From Dicaeum eximium (Eukaryota > Chordata > Aves > Passeriformes > Dicaeidae), in contig VWZP01009950.1 of NCBI GenBank assembly GCA_013396995.1, forward strand, positions 186,001-250,000: 64,000 bases of DNA, given 5' to 3'. The notes under the pieces are model-generated. The model saw only the letters and a program-made list of their open reading frames with translations, made no database searches and was not told where the DNA came from. The position numbers and the translations under genes were made by a program. Shown piece after piece: positions 37,484 through 50,100 of the stretch (positions within the stretch are counted from its first letter, which is position 1; the number at the start of each line of letters is the position of its first letter).

Positions 37484-40091
37484 TAAAAATTGCTATAGCA
37501 CTTACTTTTACCTGTGTGGATTTTCATTAAGTTCTATTGCTATTGGAAAACCTGGAGGCAGTTATTGCCTCCTTGGTAATTAAAAAAAAAACTAAAGAAA
37601 AGATAGAATAAGTATGTTCATGCATCAAACATGCAAATAAACGCATGTAATGTTTGATACCCTAGAAGAAGGTGCCAATGAGGGGAAGCAAGAGAAAGAT
37701 GAGGTGCTGGGCTGAAAGAACAACCCATGTTCTTGCAGAACAGAGGCAGCTCTGGGTGGTTTTTCTTGAAGCTGGAGGAGCTGATGTTATTCAGAGGGAA
37801 ACCTGTGCATGGATAGAGGAGAAAGACAACCCTGCAGAGAGAGAATTAGCAGAATATATGGAGGATGGATGTGAGGAATTGGAGAGAGATTGAATGAGCT
37901 GTGGCAGGAATGCAACTCCAGGTGGGCTTGAATTCACACAAGAAGCTTTTAGGGGAATTCTGTAGCACATGGGAGCAGGCTGTGGGTAACTGAGCAACTG
38001 TGGTGGCCTCTCAAGACCAAGTCCAAAATGTTGCAGACAATCCAGAGTGGGGAAGAAGGACCAGGATAGTGATATTTCCCCAAAGTTTTCAAGAGCAGTG
38101 TCTGATAAATATGAAATTGTGTTATGTAAAACTCTATCAGAGTGGAAGTTATTTTCTCATCATACAAAAACTCTCAGAAAAATTTTTATAAAAACTTCTT
38201 AAGAAGCAAATTCCTGAGCATAACTAAAGTCAGAATAAACTTTGAAACTGAAATTAATTCTTACTCAGCTAAACTCCTAATTTAATTTTGTACATTATTT
38301 TAATTTCTTTTTTTTTATGTTATCATTTGTGAAGAAGCTATCCAGAAATGACTTTGTGTGGAAAAAGGATAGACTGAAAATCCCAGCAGAAGAGTAATGG
38401 GGGAAGGGAGGTAGGGTGTGGAGAAACCTCTGAGGAGTGATGGGAGCAAGGGCCAAAATTCAGGAGGGAGGGCAGTCCCAGAAAGGAGAAGCAGCTGAGT
38501 TTGATCCAGCCAGGCTCAGATGTTCTGAGGCAGCAGGCACAGACTGACACTTGCTCACTGCATCTCACAGGACTCTGTGCTTGGAGGGAAACATTGAGGA
38601 GCAAAAATTGGACTTGACAACTTGGCAGGTCCAGGCACCACTTGCGAATTTCTCAGCGGACATGCCTTTGTTGTTTGGGAGCCCAAAGTGCTGTGATTAT
38701 CAAGGTGAATTACAAGGTGTGCATCTTTATTCATCCCCCACCTCTGCTGCTCTTGGCTCCCCACAGGCTGTGCTGCTGAGCAGTGTCCCAGTCCTGGGAG
38801 GGGCTGATGCATCAATCCACACCAATCTTCTTGACAATCACAATGTCCTCAGGTATCAGTGTGTGGTGAGAAACATCTGCAGGGTATGAAGAGAGTCACA
38901 CAAAATCTGACTGCTTTCTTAGTTACAAATTGCAAATAATATCTTTTAAATAGCTAAGATGGTACAGGGCCCACGAATCCTCAGCAAATGAAAAGCACTT
39001 GATGACATACAGAGAAGAGTAGGTTCTTTAGTCACAGTAGCAAGATCATTTAAAGAATTCTACTATCAAATATATTTCTCCTTGTACTTTAGTAATTCCT
39101 AATGCCATTCTTCAATTCATTTTTATTTCTATGAGAAGAAGCAGGAATTATCTATTATGCCATTTTGTTTAATGTACTGGCTTCCAAGATTTGATGCTGT
39201 AGTTATTTGGTGAAACTAGGGGGACTTACAGAACAAATTGTCACTGCTGAAGCTATGATTCCAGGCTCTACAAGATGCTGCCACAATCTAATGTTTGTTT
39301 TAGTGAAATGCAGCAGCAATTGTCTGCATGGAAACTGTAATTTAACATTAAGCAGTGGGATTTGACTATGCTACTGCAGGCTTTTTCTTGTAAGAGACCT
39401 GCACATATTCTTTTGGGCTCTGCAAAACATCTGTCCTCAGGAAGAAATTCAGAAAGGTTTGGAGTCAGTGATTTTAAAGTGTTGGTTTTTATCATGCATC
39501 CTTCAGAGCCACTGCTCAGGCTTGGTCAGTCACACTGAGGTGACACTGTTCATGTAAGCCAGCAGAACCAAAGGAAGCTCCTGGAGATGTTGAAGCAGGA
39601 ACAGGCTGGAAATTCAGCTTCATCAGGGACCGTTTCAAACTCTGCTATGGAATAGTTTCAGCAGTGATGTGCTCAGGGACCCTCCTGTTTGTCGTGCTCC
39701 TGATTGCTTTTCCATGGTGTTAAGAGTTGTTTGTGTTTTTGTGGGATTACTGTCCAATGCCACAAAATTTACACAGGCCCTGGACCTCCCAGATAATTCT
39801 CTGTGCAGGCACTGTATGGCTCTGCAATGCACTTCCAGCTGGTCAGGTACTTCTGGAGGGGTTGGGTGCTGAGCACGAGCTGCCTGGGAGGGCAGGAGAT
39901 GCACAGCACATCCCAGGGATATGTTCTGTGCACTTTCAGGGAGCTGCTGGGTTCATTATGGCCAACACAGACATCTTGGAAGTGGTTTTGTGATCACTCA
40001 GTGTTTAGATTGCAGGGTTCCATTAATTGCACAGTTTAGCTGGAGAGTGAGGAACTGAAGCAAGGCAGGAGCTAACGTGCACATCTAGGAA

Positions 40092-40144
40092 CCAGGCAGG
40101 AGGAGGAGGAGGAGGGAAATGTCAGCCTTCACCCTCCTGCCTGG
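40092..40144. repeat. 12-bp perfect inverted repeat with GGA run
   Basis: CCAGGCAGGAGG at 40092-40103 is the exact reverse complement of CCTCCTGCCTGG at 40133-40144. A (GGA)n run lies in the 29-base spacer. Confidence 0.8.
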
Positions 40145-43100
40145 CCACTGAGCCAGCCAGAGTGACAGTCCTCCCAGGGAAGGGATTTGGAGGTTACTGG
40201 TAAGAAAAGGTCCATGGACAGTGAGCCACAGAACACTTCCTCTGCTGCCTTTGGAGTTCTTAAATGCTGAGTTTCACACTATACATTAAACAAGGCAGAG
40301 ACTTGAAAGCCACCAACTCCCCTCCAAGCATTAACATAAAAAAGAGTTGTAAGACTTGGGTTAATCACAAAGGTCTCTGTTGGCTATCAGTGGAATAGAA
40401 TTATTTTGATTTGTGCTTTGAAATAGCCTTTAGAACCTAATTCAGGTCTCACTGCAGAAACAGGTGGGTTTTATTTTTCCTTTTACTACTATTGATAGCC
40501 ATGAAAGAAACATGAGATAGTCTGTATGTTCTACTCAGAACTCTTGAACACTTATTTAATGAAAAGGCATAATGATTTAATTTTTTAGAGGATGTTGAAT
40601 TCCTGCATAGTTCAATAAAGCCTTTAGTTACCAAATTACATATTAAATTTGCCAGTGGTAAGAAACTTCTTTTGAGTGGCATGATTAATTTTCAGTCATC
40701 TTACTGACTTTATGTAACACATCATATTTAGCAGTTGAGACATCTGTTAAGGTGTTTTATCAAACTGAGCTAATACAGGAGTCAAAAGAAAAAAAGTTGT
40801 ATTCATTTATTCTGCAAGGGAAAAAAACTATTTCAGAAGACTTTCACTCAGTTCCCCAGTGTACAGTATTCACTGTGTGCTTGGTGTTTTCAACTGCAGC
40901 AAAATTTTAATTTCAAAAGTAGCTTTATTTATTTCAAAATCTTTGATAGGCTTCATACTTTTTATACAAGGAAACAGTCTTAACATAACATCATTCTCTC
41001 TCAAATTTACAAACCTACTATTTTTACCTCACAAGCATGTTTGGATGGGCATTAGATTTCCTTTGGGATTCTCAATCTCATTATTTTTATCAATAAAAAG
41101 CCTCTGCTGGACAAAGGAATAAATCACATAGAAATGAAATATGAGAGATTACATGAGAAGCTCAGCTTTTGCTTAGTCTAATCCAATATCTTTGGCCAAA
41201 TGTCTCAATGTCAGAGGCTTTGTAAGTATTCTACAGGATCAGTCTGGCAAAGAGAAATCAATAATCAGGTAATGGATTTGATTAAAATTTTTCCTCTTCC
41301 ACCCACTCCCACAAGCCAAATGTTTCTACCCATACTAATCTCTTCTAGCACATGGAACTGTTGGTTTTTCTCTGTGGGTTTTCAGATGTAAATATTTACA
41401 TAAAGTATGTTTTCATTTCAAAGAGCTCTGTTAAACTATTGGTGAGTATCTATTTCAAGAAAAAACAGTGTTTGTATCTCATTTTTATTTTCTTTAGAGA
41501 GCTCAGTTCTGCAATGCACTTTTGGAAAATATGGACTGATAACAACTGTAACTTTGCTACAGATTTAGATCCTGATTTATTGTTCAGAAGTTGGCTTTTT
41601 TCAGCTATTCCTGCCACACTAAGGAGCGTTTCCTCACACAGGCTGGGGTTCCCAGCAAATGTCCAAACTTCTGGAAATTTTCTTTGTTGCCAAATCCTCA
41701 GTTGTCTGCTTTATCCCAGTGCTTCTGTGATGGTTGTAGTGGCAGCCCAAGTGCCCATCTGGAAGGTCTGCCTTCAGAAACATTCATAATTAGGCCATTA
41801 ATGTTCTCCAAGGATGTCTCCTCTGCTTTAAAGAAGTAGTTTCCCCCATCAATAGAAAGACCAAAGAATGTTCCTGTTGCATGGAACCTGAAGAGTCTGT
41901 CATTATATTGATTTTAGAAAGCAAACAGTGTGCAATTCCCTAGTGTGGTTACTGAATAGGCTGCACTTTTCATCCAGAATGGCCAGGCTTGAATGAAAAA
42001 CTACCTTTGGCTTGTATTTCTTATACAAGAAATGGAAATACTGACCACTCCAAGTTAGTGATTCACTAATAATATCTCCATTACAATAACTCAGCCAGCA
42101 GCAGGAGAGAGAAGTGCTGAGGACAGCTGGAGACAGGAGAGGGAGGCAATGGTTGGCAGAAGCAGCAGTCCTCCCACGGAGCAATTCAGATGCATATTTG
42201 AAATAACTACAGGAAGAAAACCCATTGTCATAAATGCTGCCCTTTGCTGAAAGCACTCTGGAGTTGCCTTCCCAGGTGGCTTCACACACATACTGAACTT
42301 CAGCACCAGTGGTGGAAAACCTGTTGATCTACTAATGCCATTTCTACTGATTAATTTGCAGCCCCTCCACCAAAACATCTCTTTAAAGGCTCTTTAAAAA
42401 GGACCTCAATCTTCACACCCACAATGTGTGGCCTTGGATACATTAGACACCCTAATGGGGATAAAAAGTTACCTAGTCTTTGTGTAGTATTATTAATTTC
42501 CTATTTAATTACATTATCTTCATAATCTATAATTTAGATGTTATGCTTGCCCATAAGGTAAATAGTTTTCAAATGTTCTGGATGCTTGCTTAGCTTACAC
42601 AGAAATTATGTTATTTTTCTTAAGTGAGGATCTTGTGTGCTACATTCTCCCATTGTCTGAATTTTAGACCTGAAAACAGACGTATTTCATTTGGGGGGCT
42701 TTAAACCAATCTGATATCAGGTTGACAAGACACTGTGATTATCAATTTCACAAAACAGGTGTCAAGTTTAATGTTTCTTTTTCTGACAAAACTTTATTTA
42801 GTTACTAAGAATCACCATTTTGAGGTAATTGTTTTGACTTAGAAATTGCAAGGAAACTTTCTGATCAGCTGTGAGGGTAATTAGATTTGGTGTTTACTTG
42901 AAAGAAAGAAAGTAATTTCTATATGATAACCACTTTGATAGAGAAAAGGTGGAGGAATAGGCAGTTGAAATCTCTTTATAGAGTATCAATAAAATGGGAT
43001 ATTTCTAAACCTATTAGTTCAGCTTCAGTGAAGCCATGAGTGTGTTCTCTGAAAGTTTTGCAGAAATTTCTGGCTCTACAAGGAGCTCTTGGTTTCTTTT

Positions 43101-44514
43101 TCTGCACATCTGCCTGATTTTCCTTTCCTGCAGCTCCTGCTGCCTTTGAGTAAGGTCACAGTGTTCAGTTTTGCTGATCATTTATTTAGGCTGTGAGAAA
43201 AAACTGTTGCTCACTTTGGTGGGTTCAGATTTGGAGTAGTTTAGGTTTTCTTCTGCCTTGCTCAGCATTTTGTGCTGAGGAGCTGGAGTTGCAGAGGGAG
43301 CTGCCATCTCTCCAGGGCTGGAGAGTCTCAGTTCACTGCCCTGATCCCGGATGTGTTGCTCTCACTCTGTTCAGAGTCATTATACACGTCAAAACACCTC
43401 TCTTAATAGAATCTCTTGTGTTATGTTTCTCTGAGTGCAATTATAATCTCGATGCCTTTAACATCCTCGGTTCATTATTGCTTTCTTCTGTGCAATAAAG
43501 GCAATTGTATTTTCCCTCAGGTCTGCTGCAAGGATTCTAGTGGAGTGGCTAAGGAGATATCTGTGTTTGTTATATTGTTAAAATGAGCCTTTCCTAAAGT
43601 GCAGCTGTTAAAATAACAAACATTAGTGTTAGAGTTGACTAGAGAATGGCAATTCAATTGAGGCAATATCTAAGATATTTGAATTGGAAATAACCCCCAA
43701 ATATTCAGAGTGTTTACAAGATTTTCTCTGGAGCACAAACTCCAGCTATGAATTGCACAGTCATTTATTGTGTTTCTGTGTTTCCCCTTAAGCTGTGTGG
43801 CTGCAGTAATTTGGGGAATTCCAGGTAGAAAACAGTTGCAGTAGCACAGGTAGCAGAAGAAGTTGCTCAGCTGGGAACGAGCATCAGGACTTGTTTGACT
43901 GCTGAGGGACGTGGAACCAAGTTCTTATTTTGTGGTAGTTATTGCCTTTGTGTCTGAGTAGAGTGTACATAAAACCAATGGGGATCAGAGGGAGAAGGTC
44001 ACAGTGTTTGTGTCCATGGCTTAGATTACCTGTGAGAGTTGCTGTGTTTGAAGGGTTTTCTGGTGTCCCCTCTCTTGAGCAGTCAGTGTTTGGGCTGCAT
44101 GGCCTCGTGGATCAAAGTTCAGTTTTCATGCAAAGCCTGTCAGAGAAAGGGTGGAAATTTATATTCACTTTGCTATTCTGCTTTCTCTTGTATCAGCCCA
44201 GGATTCTGCTCATGTTCAGCATTTCCATTCCTCCTCCACTCTCGGAGTTAGATTGTGATTGATCACTGTCTCCATTAACTCACTCCCCATCCTCAAGCTG
44301 TGTCCCTGTATCCCCAGGGCATGGCTCAGAGAGATCATCACCTGCCCCAAGTACAAACACCGGGCTCATGCACTGTCCTGTGTGTTTCCTTGGCCTTCAC
44401 TGTCAGGATCATTACACAGAGTGAGTTAAATATCCTTCCAGGGGCCTGGCAATGTTCAAATCCCAGTGCAGAACTTTCCACCGGCTGCAAAATCTCCGTG
44501 CGCTCACTGAACTC

Positions 44515-44730
44515 TCTCTGCATATGAATATGCAGCTTAAAAATGATGCTTTATACAAACATGCAAATGGGATTAATGACTGTGGTTCATTACTGACTAT
44601 TGATTGTGATTAGACAGCACTGGACCACCATTGGGGGATGATAATGGATTTAAAACGACCGAGCCATAACTTTGCATTTCAGAGAAAGCAAGACACAGGA
44701 TTATCGCTGTTAATATAGGTCATAAATCTG
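44515..44730. promoter_or_regulatory. Candidate conserved noncoding element
   Basis: The block contains an octamer ATGCAAAT (44561-44568), a TATGAATATGCA POU-like site (44523-44534), GATTAATGA (44571) and several ATTA/TAAT cores in about 200 bases, with no repeat similarity and no coding frame. Such dense homeodomain/POU sites are common in vertebrate developmental enhancers. Conservation cannot be judged from one sequence. Confidence 0.25.
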
Positions 44731-46438
44731 TTCTGTACATGGAATTCATGTATCTGAACTCCTTCCAAACTACATTTTTCCCTACTTCAACAGCCCTTCA
44801 TTACAATTTGAGGATTTGGAGTCATTCCAATGGAGGAAAAATGACCAAACTGGATGGGATGGGTGTTGAGATGAAGTGTCACAGTGTAACGGCACACTGT
44901 TTAATGGATGTCATGGATATTGATTGGTACTATGCATGATTTTATGTGGGCTAAATACATTATTTTAAAAATTTAACAGTGTACAGAAGGACTTTAACTT
45001 ACACTGGATTGTTTGAGAGAAAGTGTTGGAATGGTACACAGTAGATCTCATTTCTGGAAAATGTGGTAGTTTTGCAGTGTTTAGTCATTATATTTGATTT
45101 CAGGTAAAATAGTTATTTCTCTTGAAGTTAATGGAGGAAAATTTACTTGGCAGTGGGCTACAGGAAGGTGGCACAACTGGACCCAGGAACACTGCCTTCA
45201 GCATAAAAAGCCTTCATAATTGGTGGAGATACCACTGGCCAGGCTTCCACAAGCTCCCTGCTTCCAGCTGGAGGCCAGGATTCTCCTACCCCTTGCTAAA
45301 TAGGTGTCTGATTTTGCTCTGGGGTGCTAGATGTGCATTGGCAGGAAGCTTTTAGAAAAGGCATCTTTTTTTAAATGCGAAATAATTGTAAAAAGGGAAT
45401 TCATTGCTGTCTAATTTTTGCCCAGAGCCCTGCATTGTGTAGTGCCTGCTGTCTTGCTGACACATATTTTGCTACATCCAGTCTCCAAATATTGTAACTA
45501 CTTTATCTTTTGTCTTTTTTTTCTTTTTATTCCATACATGGTGTGCTTCCCAAGCCTCCTAAAAGCCAATTTTACATGTACTAAAAGCTGCCTTCTACCA
45601 GGCACCTAAATTATTTTAGATTCTCATTTAACCACCTCTAATTACATGACACTGAGTGGCAGCTAAGCCATTTTTTACACATCAAAGAGTCTAGCCTGCA
45701 GTGAATGGGACCATACTCAACATTTTTGGGGGGGTACCATGCTCAGCTACTGGATTTCAATGGGGCAGGCCTGAGTGGGGTCTGTGTGGTTTGTAACCTT
45801 CATTGGAGCAATCTGGGGAAAAAAAATTATTTTTTTAATGTATGATTTTGTAATGTAACAAAAGTATGTAACAACAAATGTAGCAAAACGTCATGCTAAC
45901 AAAATGACTAAAAATCATTATCATGATCCTGAATGTAGAACTATAGGCTGTGTTTAGAGTGGGCCAACACCTTGGAAAAAAGGGGTACTTAGGCACAGGA
46001 AGATGTGCAGGTAAGAACAGTGGGAAAGGCCTCAGGTGAAACAGGATTTCTCTGTGGGTGTGTGTGCTCAGCAGCTTCTGGTACCAGTACTCAGTTCAGA
46101 AAGGAAAGGTGGTTTAAAGTATAGAGGACTTGCTAAGTTGAAACTTGGTAATAAATGGCTTGAATTTGTTACCTCAGAGTTCACACATGCCATACCAGGG
46201 CTCTTTTTGGTAGTTAGGAGCATGGTGTATTTAAATGTTTGCAGATGTGAAACGGTCACTCTTCAAGGGGCAAGTAGCCTCAAGGAAGTTTCCATGGAGA
46301 AGGTGAACTTCATTAAAACGAAAGTTTGCTACTTTTGTGATGGCTGGTCCTGGTGTCAGTCTGTCTAGAAACAGTTTGGTGCCGAAACCTGGCTTTCCTG
46401 TTTGCCCTTGCTGTCACAGCCAGCTGCCAGTCAGGCAG

Positions 46439-47100
46439 TGTTGTGGTTTTTTGGTCACAACAAGGATGGGAGCCTAATCCCCTGGGCCCTTTGGAGGAGG
46501 TTTTCCTGTTGAGTTCGTTTGTAGGGGTGAAGAACGAGCTGGACACTGTTTCTCTTGGTCTCTAGGGTTTTGTTTATTCTTATCTTATCTTAAGTTCAGC
46601 ACGCCGTCTGCACCAGACTTAGCATGCAAAAGGCGAGGCACAAAATGGACCTTGAGCACCCAAAACTAAGGTCTTTTAAAGATATTTTACCCAATTATCT
46701 TCTAATATGTACCTTGTTTCTACTTTTCTATCAATAACTCTTACTAAACTATATACGTAATTTTTACATTATTTCTCACACTAACCAATAGTCTTTTATA
46801 ACAAGTACTAGAAGAAATGGAGATGAAAGGGGACAGGAAGGAAGAAGGGGCGACACTCCAAATTTTCTATTTTGTGTCCTATTCACTCTCATATTAAAAT
46901 CCTAAAACCCTAATTTCTACACTCTATGATACACTCTGTGAAAAACTACTATTGCTACATATTAAAATCTTGTGTGCTCTAACTCATCCCAAAGTTTTGG
47001 CAATTTTTCCCAAGGACAAAGGTTAAAAGCAGTGTTCTGCTGAGGGTCAGAATTTTTTAAAACAGGCAGAGAGACATTCTCTGTGCCCTGGATCCCAACA
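46439..47100 (-). mobile_element. Solo LTR 4, same family as LTR 1, minus strand
   Basis: This 662-bp LTR is closely similar to LTR 1 throughout. Shared segments include CCCTGGGCCCTTTGGAGGAG near 46478, TCTTATCTTAAGTTCAGCA, AAAGTTTTGGCAATTTTTCC and the CCCAACA end. A minus-strand TTTAAAA at 46680-46674 precedes AATAAA at 46578-46573. The flanks AGGCAG (46433-46438) and TCGCAG (47101-47106) match at four of six bases, so the target-site duplication has decayed or the edge is shifted. No internal viral sequence is present. Confidence 0.86.
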
Positions 47101-50100
47101 TCGCAGCACGAGGGGAAACGCTTCTCCTGGCACATGTCAATGTATGAGCAGGAAATATCACAGAAAGATCTCCCAATTAGGTAATGGAGAGTGAAAAATT
47201 GCCTCAAGTTTCGCACTTGGCGTGGTACACACTGACAGGATTCTGAGGATTTCCAGCCAACAGCCTTATGGCGAAGGATTTTGCAGGATGGTTGTGTTTT
47301 TCTTCCCCAGCAAAAAGCCATGGCCCATGTGCCATCCACCATCTGCTGGTTACTGCCATGCTTCCTGCCTTTGGAACGGTTTCCTTGGCTTGTAGAATGT
47401 CAGTTTATAATTGATTTTGTATTTTTAAAATTTGATTTTTTTTTCTCCTCCCCTTTGATGATAAATAAGAAAAGAAAAGTTATTTTTGTATTTCTGCTGC
47501 TGAGTATTCTGACATTCACCTTCTGTAAAAATGACATTTCATGTCTATTAATTAAGTGAGTAAAGTTGGGCTTAAGATCATTCTGAAAGATGAAACATAT
47601 TACAGTTACTACATAAAATGTGTCTTAGACACATAGACCACCAGGATAATTAAAGCAACACCCAAAATGAACCACAGATCAAAAAAAAAAACCAAAAACC
47701 TAGGGGTTCTTAATAAGAAGTGTCACTGTAAATAATTAATGAGCCTCAGAACTCCAGCAACAAAAAAGTGAACTATATCTCAAGACTGTTTCAAGGTTAT
47801 AAAATCTTAGAAACAAAATCTTTGCTGCTGAGTGTTTTGTTCAAACACAGACTAAGAACATAAGGATGGCTCCCCATGCCAGATTTTTTGGACCATCATC
47901 CAGTTCCCATCAGTGAGTACCAGGGGATGCCTCAGAATGGCTAAGAATAGGAAAGGCATTTGTGAGGTTTGGTCTTAGTACTCCCCTAGACTCTACTTCT
48001 TATTTCCAAGTATCTTGAGCCAGATGCTGTTTCCATGTAGTCCTTGGTGTATTCCTCTTCCAGATCTTTGTCCCATCTTCCTTTGGATCTGCAGAGAGTT
48101 GGAGCCACATCATCCTTAATAGAGGAACTATGCAATCCTGCCTGGTGAGGCAGAAAATCACTCCTTGTCTTTTCAATCATTTTAATGGGAACTTTTTAAA
48201 TAGTAAATTGACTCCAACATTTTTTAAATTCATCCCAATTTTCGCCTTCTCTGGTGAGAGGAAAATGAGGGGCAGTGTCAAAGTAGGAGAACAAAGAAGA
48301 GTTGCAATGACTGCAGAGCTGAACTGATGTTTGGCATTTCCATCCCTTACACTGTTTTCAGCACCAACTGGAAAATGGAGTGTTTAAATACAGCTTTCAT
48401 AACCAAAGGTGGGACTCCATTAGCAGAAGTCTGCTTTCCTGAGTGTAGTTGTCTGGATCCCTGGTTTTAACCTTGTTTTCAAGAAAATTAGGCATGTATT
48501 TCCCCCAACCCCCTTGCACACTTTCCTTATGCTCTCTTCCACTCTCTCTGGTAACTTCTAACTTGCAGAAATTGGGAGACAGAAATCTAAAGGATCAATC
48601 AACTCTTGAAATATATTTATTTAATCAACAGCTAAGATGATGAAGGAAGTAGGCAAAAGATGCTTCCATAGGCATTCAGTGTTGATTAGTTTCTGTTTTT
48701 CATGGAATAACTTTTTTTCCTAGGCATTTTCTTTCTTTATTTTTCCTCTTTGACCTAGCAGAAAATGTCACCAAAATTCAAGTAAACTTTAGCAGTATTT
48801 GCAGTTCTTCCCTTGTACTTTATTGTGCCTACTGTCAACCTGTGCCGATATTGCAAATAACTTGGAGACTTTTATAATTTTGCTTTAGAATAATTGCATG
48901 GACAGAGGTAAATAAAAGAGACATTGTTTTTCCAATTAATTGATTGGAATATTGATTTTGAAGTATTTTTCAAGTGTCATGGTGAAAGACCCTTACCCCT
49001 CTAATGTTTTGGACTGTATGTTTAAGATTTGCTGTTGTGTTGCTGATGCTTGCTTTGTTTAAGTCAGATGCTGTCTCTTGCTGTAGCTTTTTTAGGACAA
49101 AAAACTTCAACACAAGTTGTGTTTGGCTTAGTTTTGCTTTGAGAACTGTTGTTGGCCACGGGGCCTTCAGAGGGAACCTGAGCAATCCCCTGGAGCAGCC
49201 TGAGGTCCAGATCTAAGTCCATTGTCCAGAACTCTTTGAAGCAGGAGCAGTATCTGACCTTTGACTGTTGGCATTAGGAGTGACACATTTACAGGGGAGC
49301 ACTGTTGGTGTGGCTGTTGCCTTCATCTGACTGCCATTCCACAGAGGCAGCCAGCTCCTGAAATGCTGCAAAGTGACTCTGTGCCAAAGGCTCATGTTGT
49401 TGCTGAAGATGAGTCTTAATTATTAATGTGTCTACAAGTTGGGAAGTGTTAATGGAGAGGTGTCTATGTAGTGAGAACAGTGAAGCTGGAAGGAGCAGGA
49501 ATGTGTAATGAAAGGAAGTGTGTATGTGTTTAGAATATATGGGGGAGGAAAGATTTAAGGCTTGAGAAGTTAATGTTCCATCCCTTTTTGTGGAAGGTGG
49601 AATTAATGTTTCCAAATTTTTTTCCGCTCTAATTGTCTCTGCAAGAGCAGGTTTACAGTATCAGTTAAGAATACCAGAAATCAGCTGAAAGGTAGAACTT
49701 TCTGTGCATTTCATGTTTTAAAAAATGGTCTATCCATAGAGGCAGGACAGGGGTTATGGGTGCCACAGGAGGCTCTCCATTGTCTATAGTTTTGGAAAGA
49801 TTCTTCTATACAAATACTTTAATCAATATAGGCATGCTTTATCCATATGGTCCTTTGGTCTGCTAGAGAGTATACAGTATACAGTTAACAGGAACAGAAA
49901 ACTCCAAAACCAAGCCACACAAGACCATACAAACCCAACTGTTTGGAATCCACAGAGCACCATGCACGAAGGTGCTGCTTCTTTGCAAAAACACCACATT
50001 TCTAAAGGTTGGCAAAGTTATTTGCACAAATGTGAAAGTGTTTGAAGTGACAGAACAAGATAGGATTTACCTTTTTCTTGTCTTCTAATATCTTGCCTAG

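Larger units (their letters stand above)
35959..46438 (+). other. SPAG16 intron, mostly unique sequence
   Basis: This 10.5 kb stretch has no recognisable exon or transposon. It holds a (TTA)n run near 37466, a 12-bp perfect inverted repeat at 40092-40144 beside a GGA run, and a block rich in POU/homeodomain-type sites at about 44515-44730. Open frames reach 145 codons with no motif. Confidence 0.55.

Noticed and set aside
37590..37660. Inverted-repeat-like ATCAAACAT / ATGTTTGAT pair
   Set aside because: The matching core is only nine to ten bases with an insertion in one arm, which is not unusual in AT-rich sequence.
41352..41789. 145-codon open frame
   Set aside because: Starts in AT-rich low-complexity sequence and shows no recognisable domain or splice structure.
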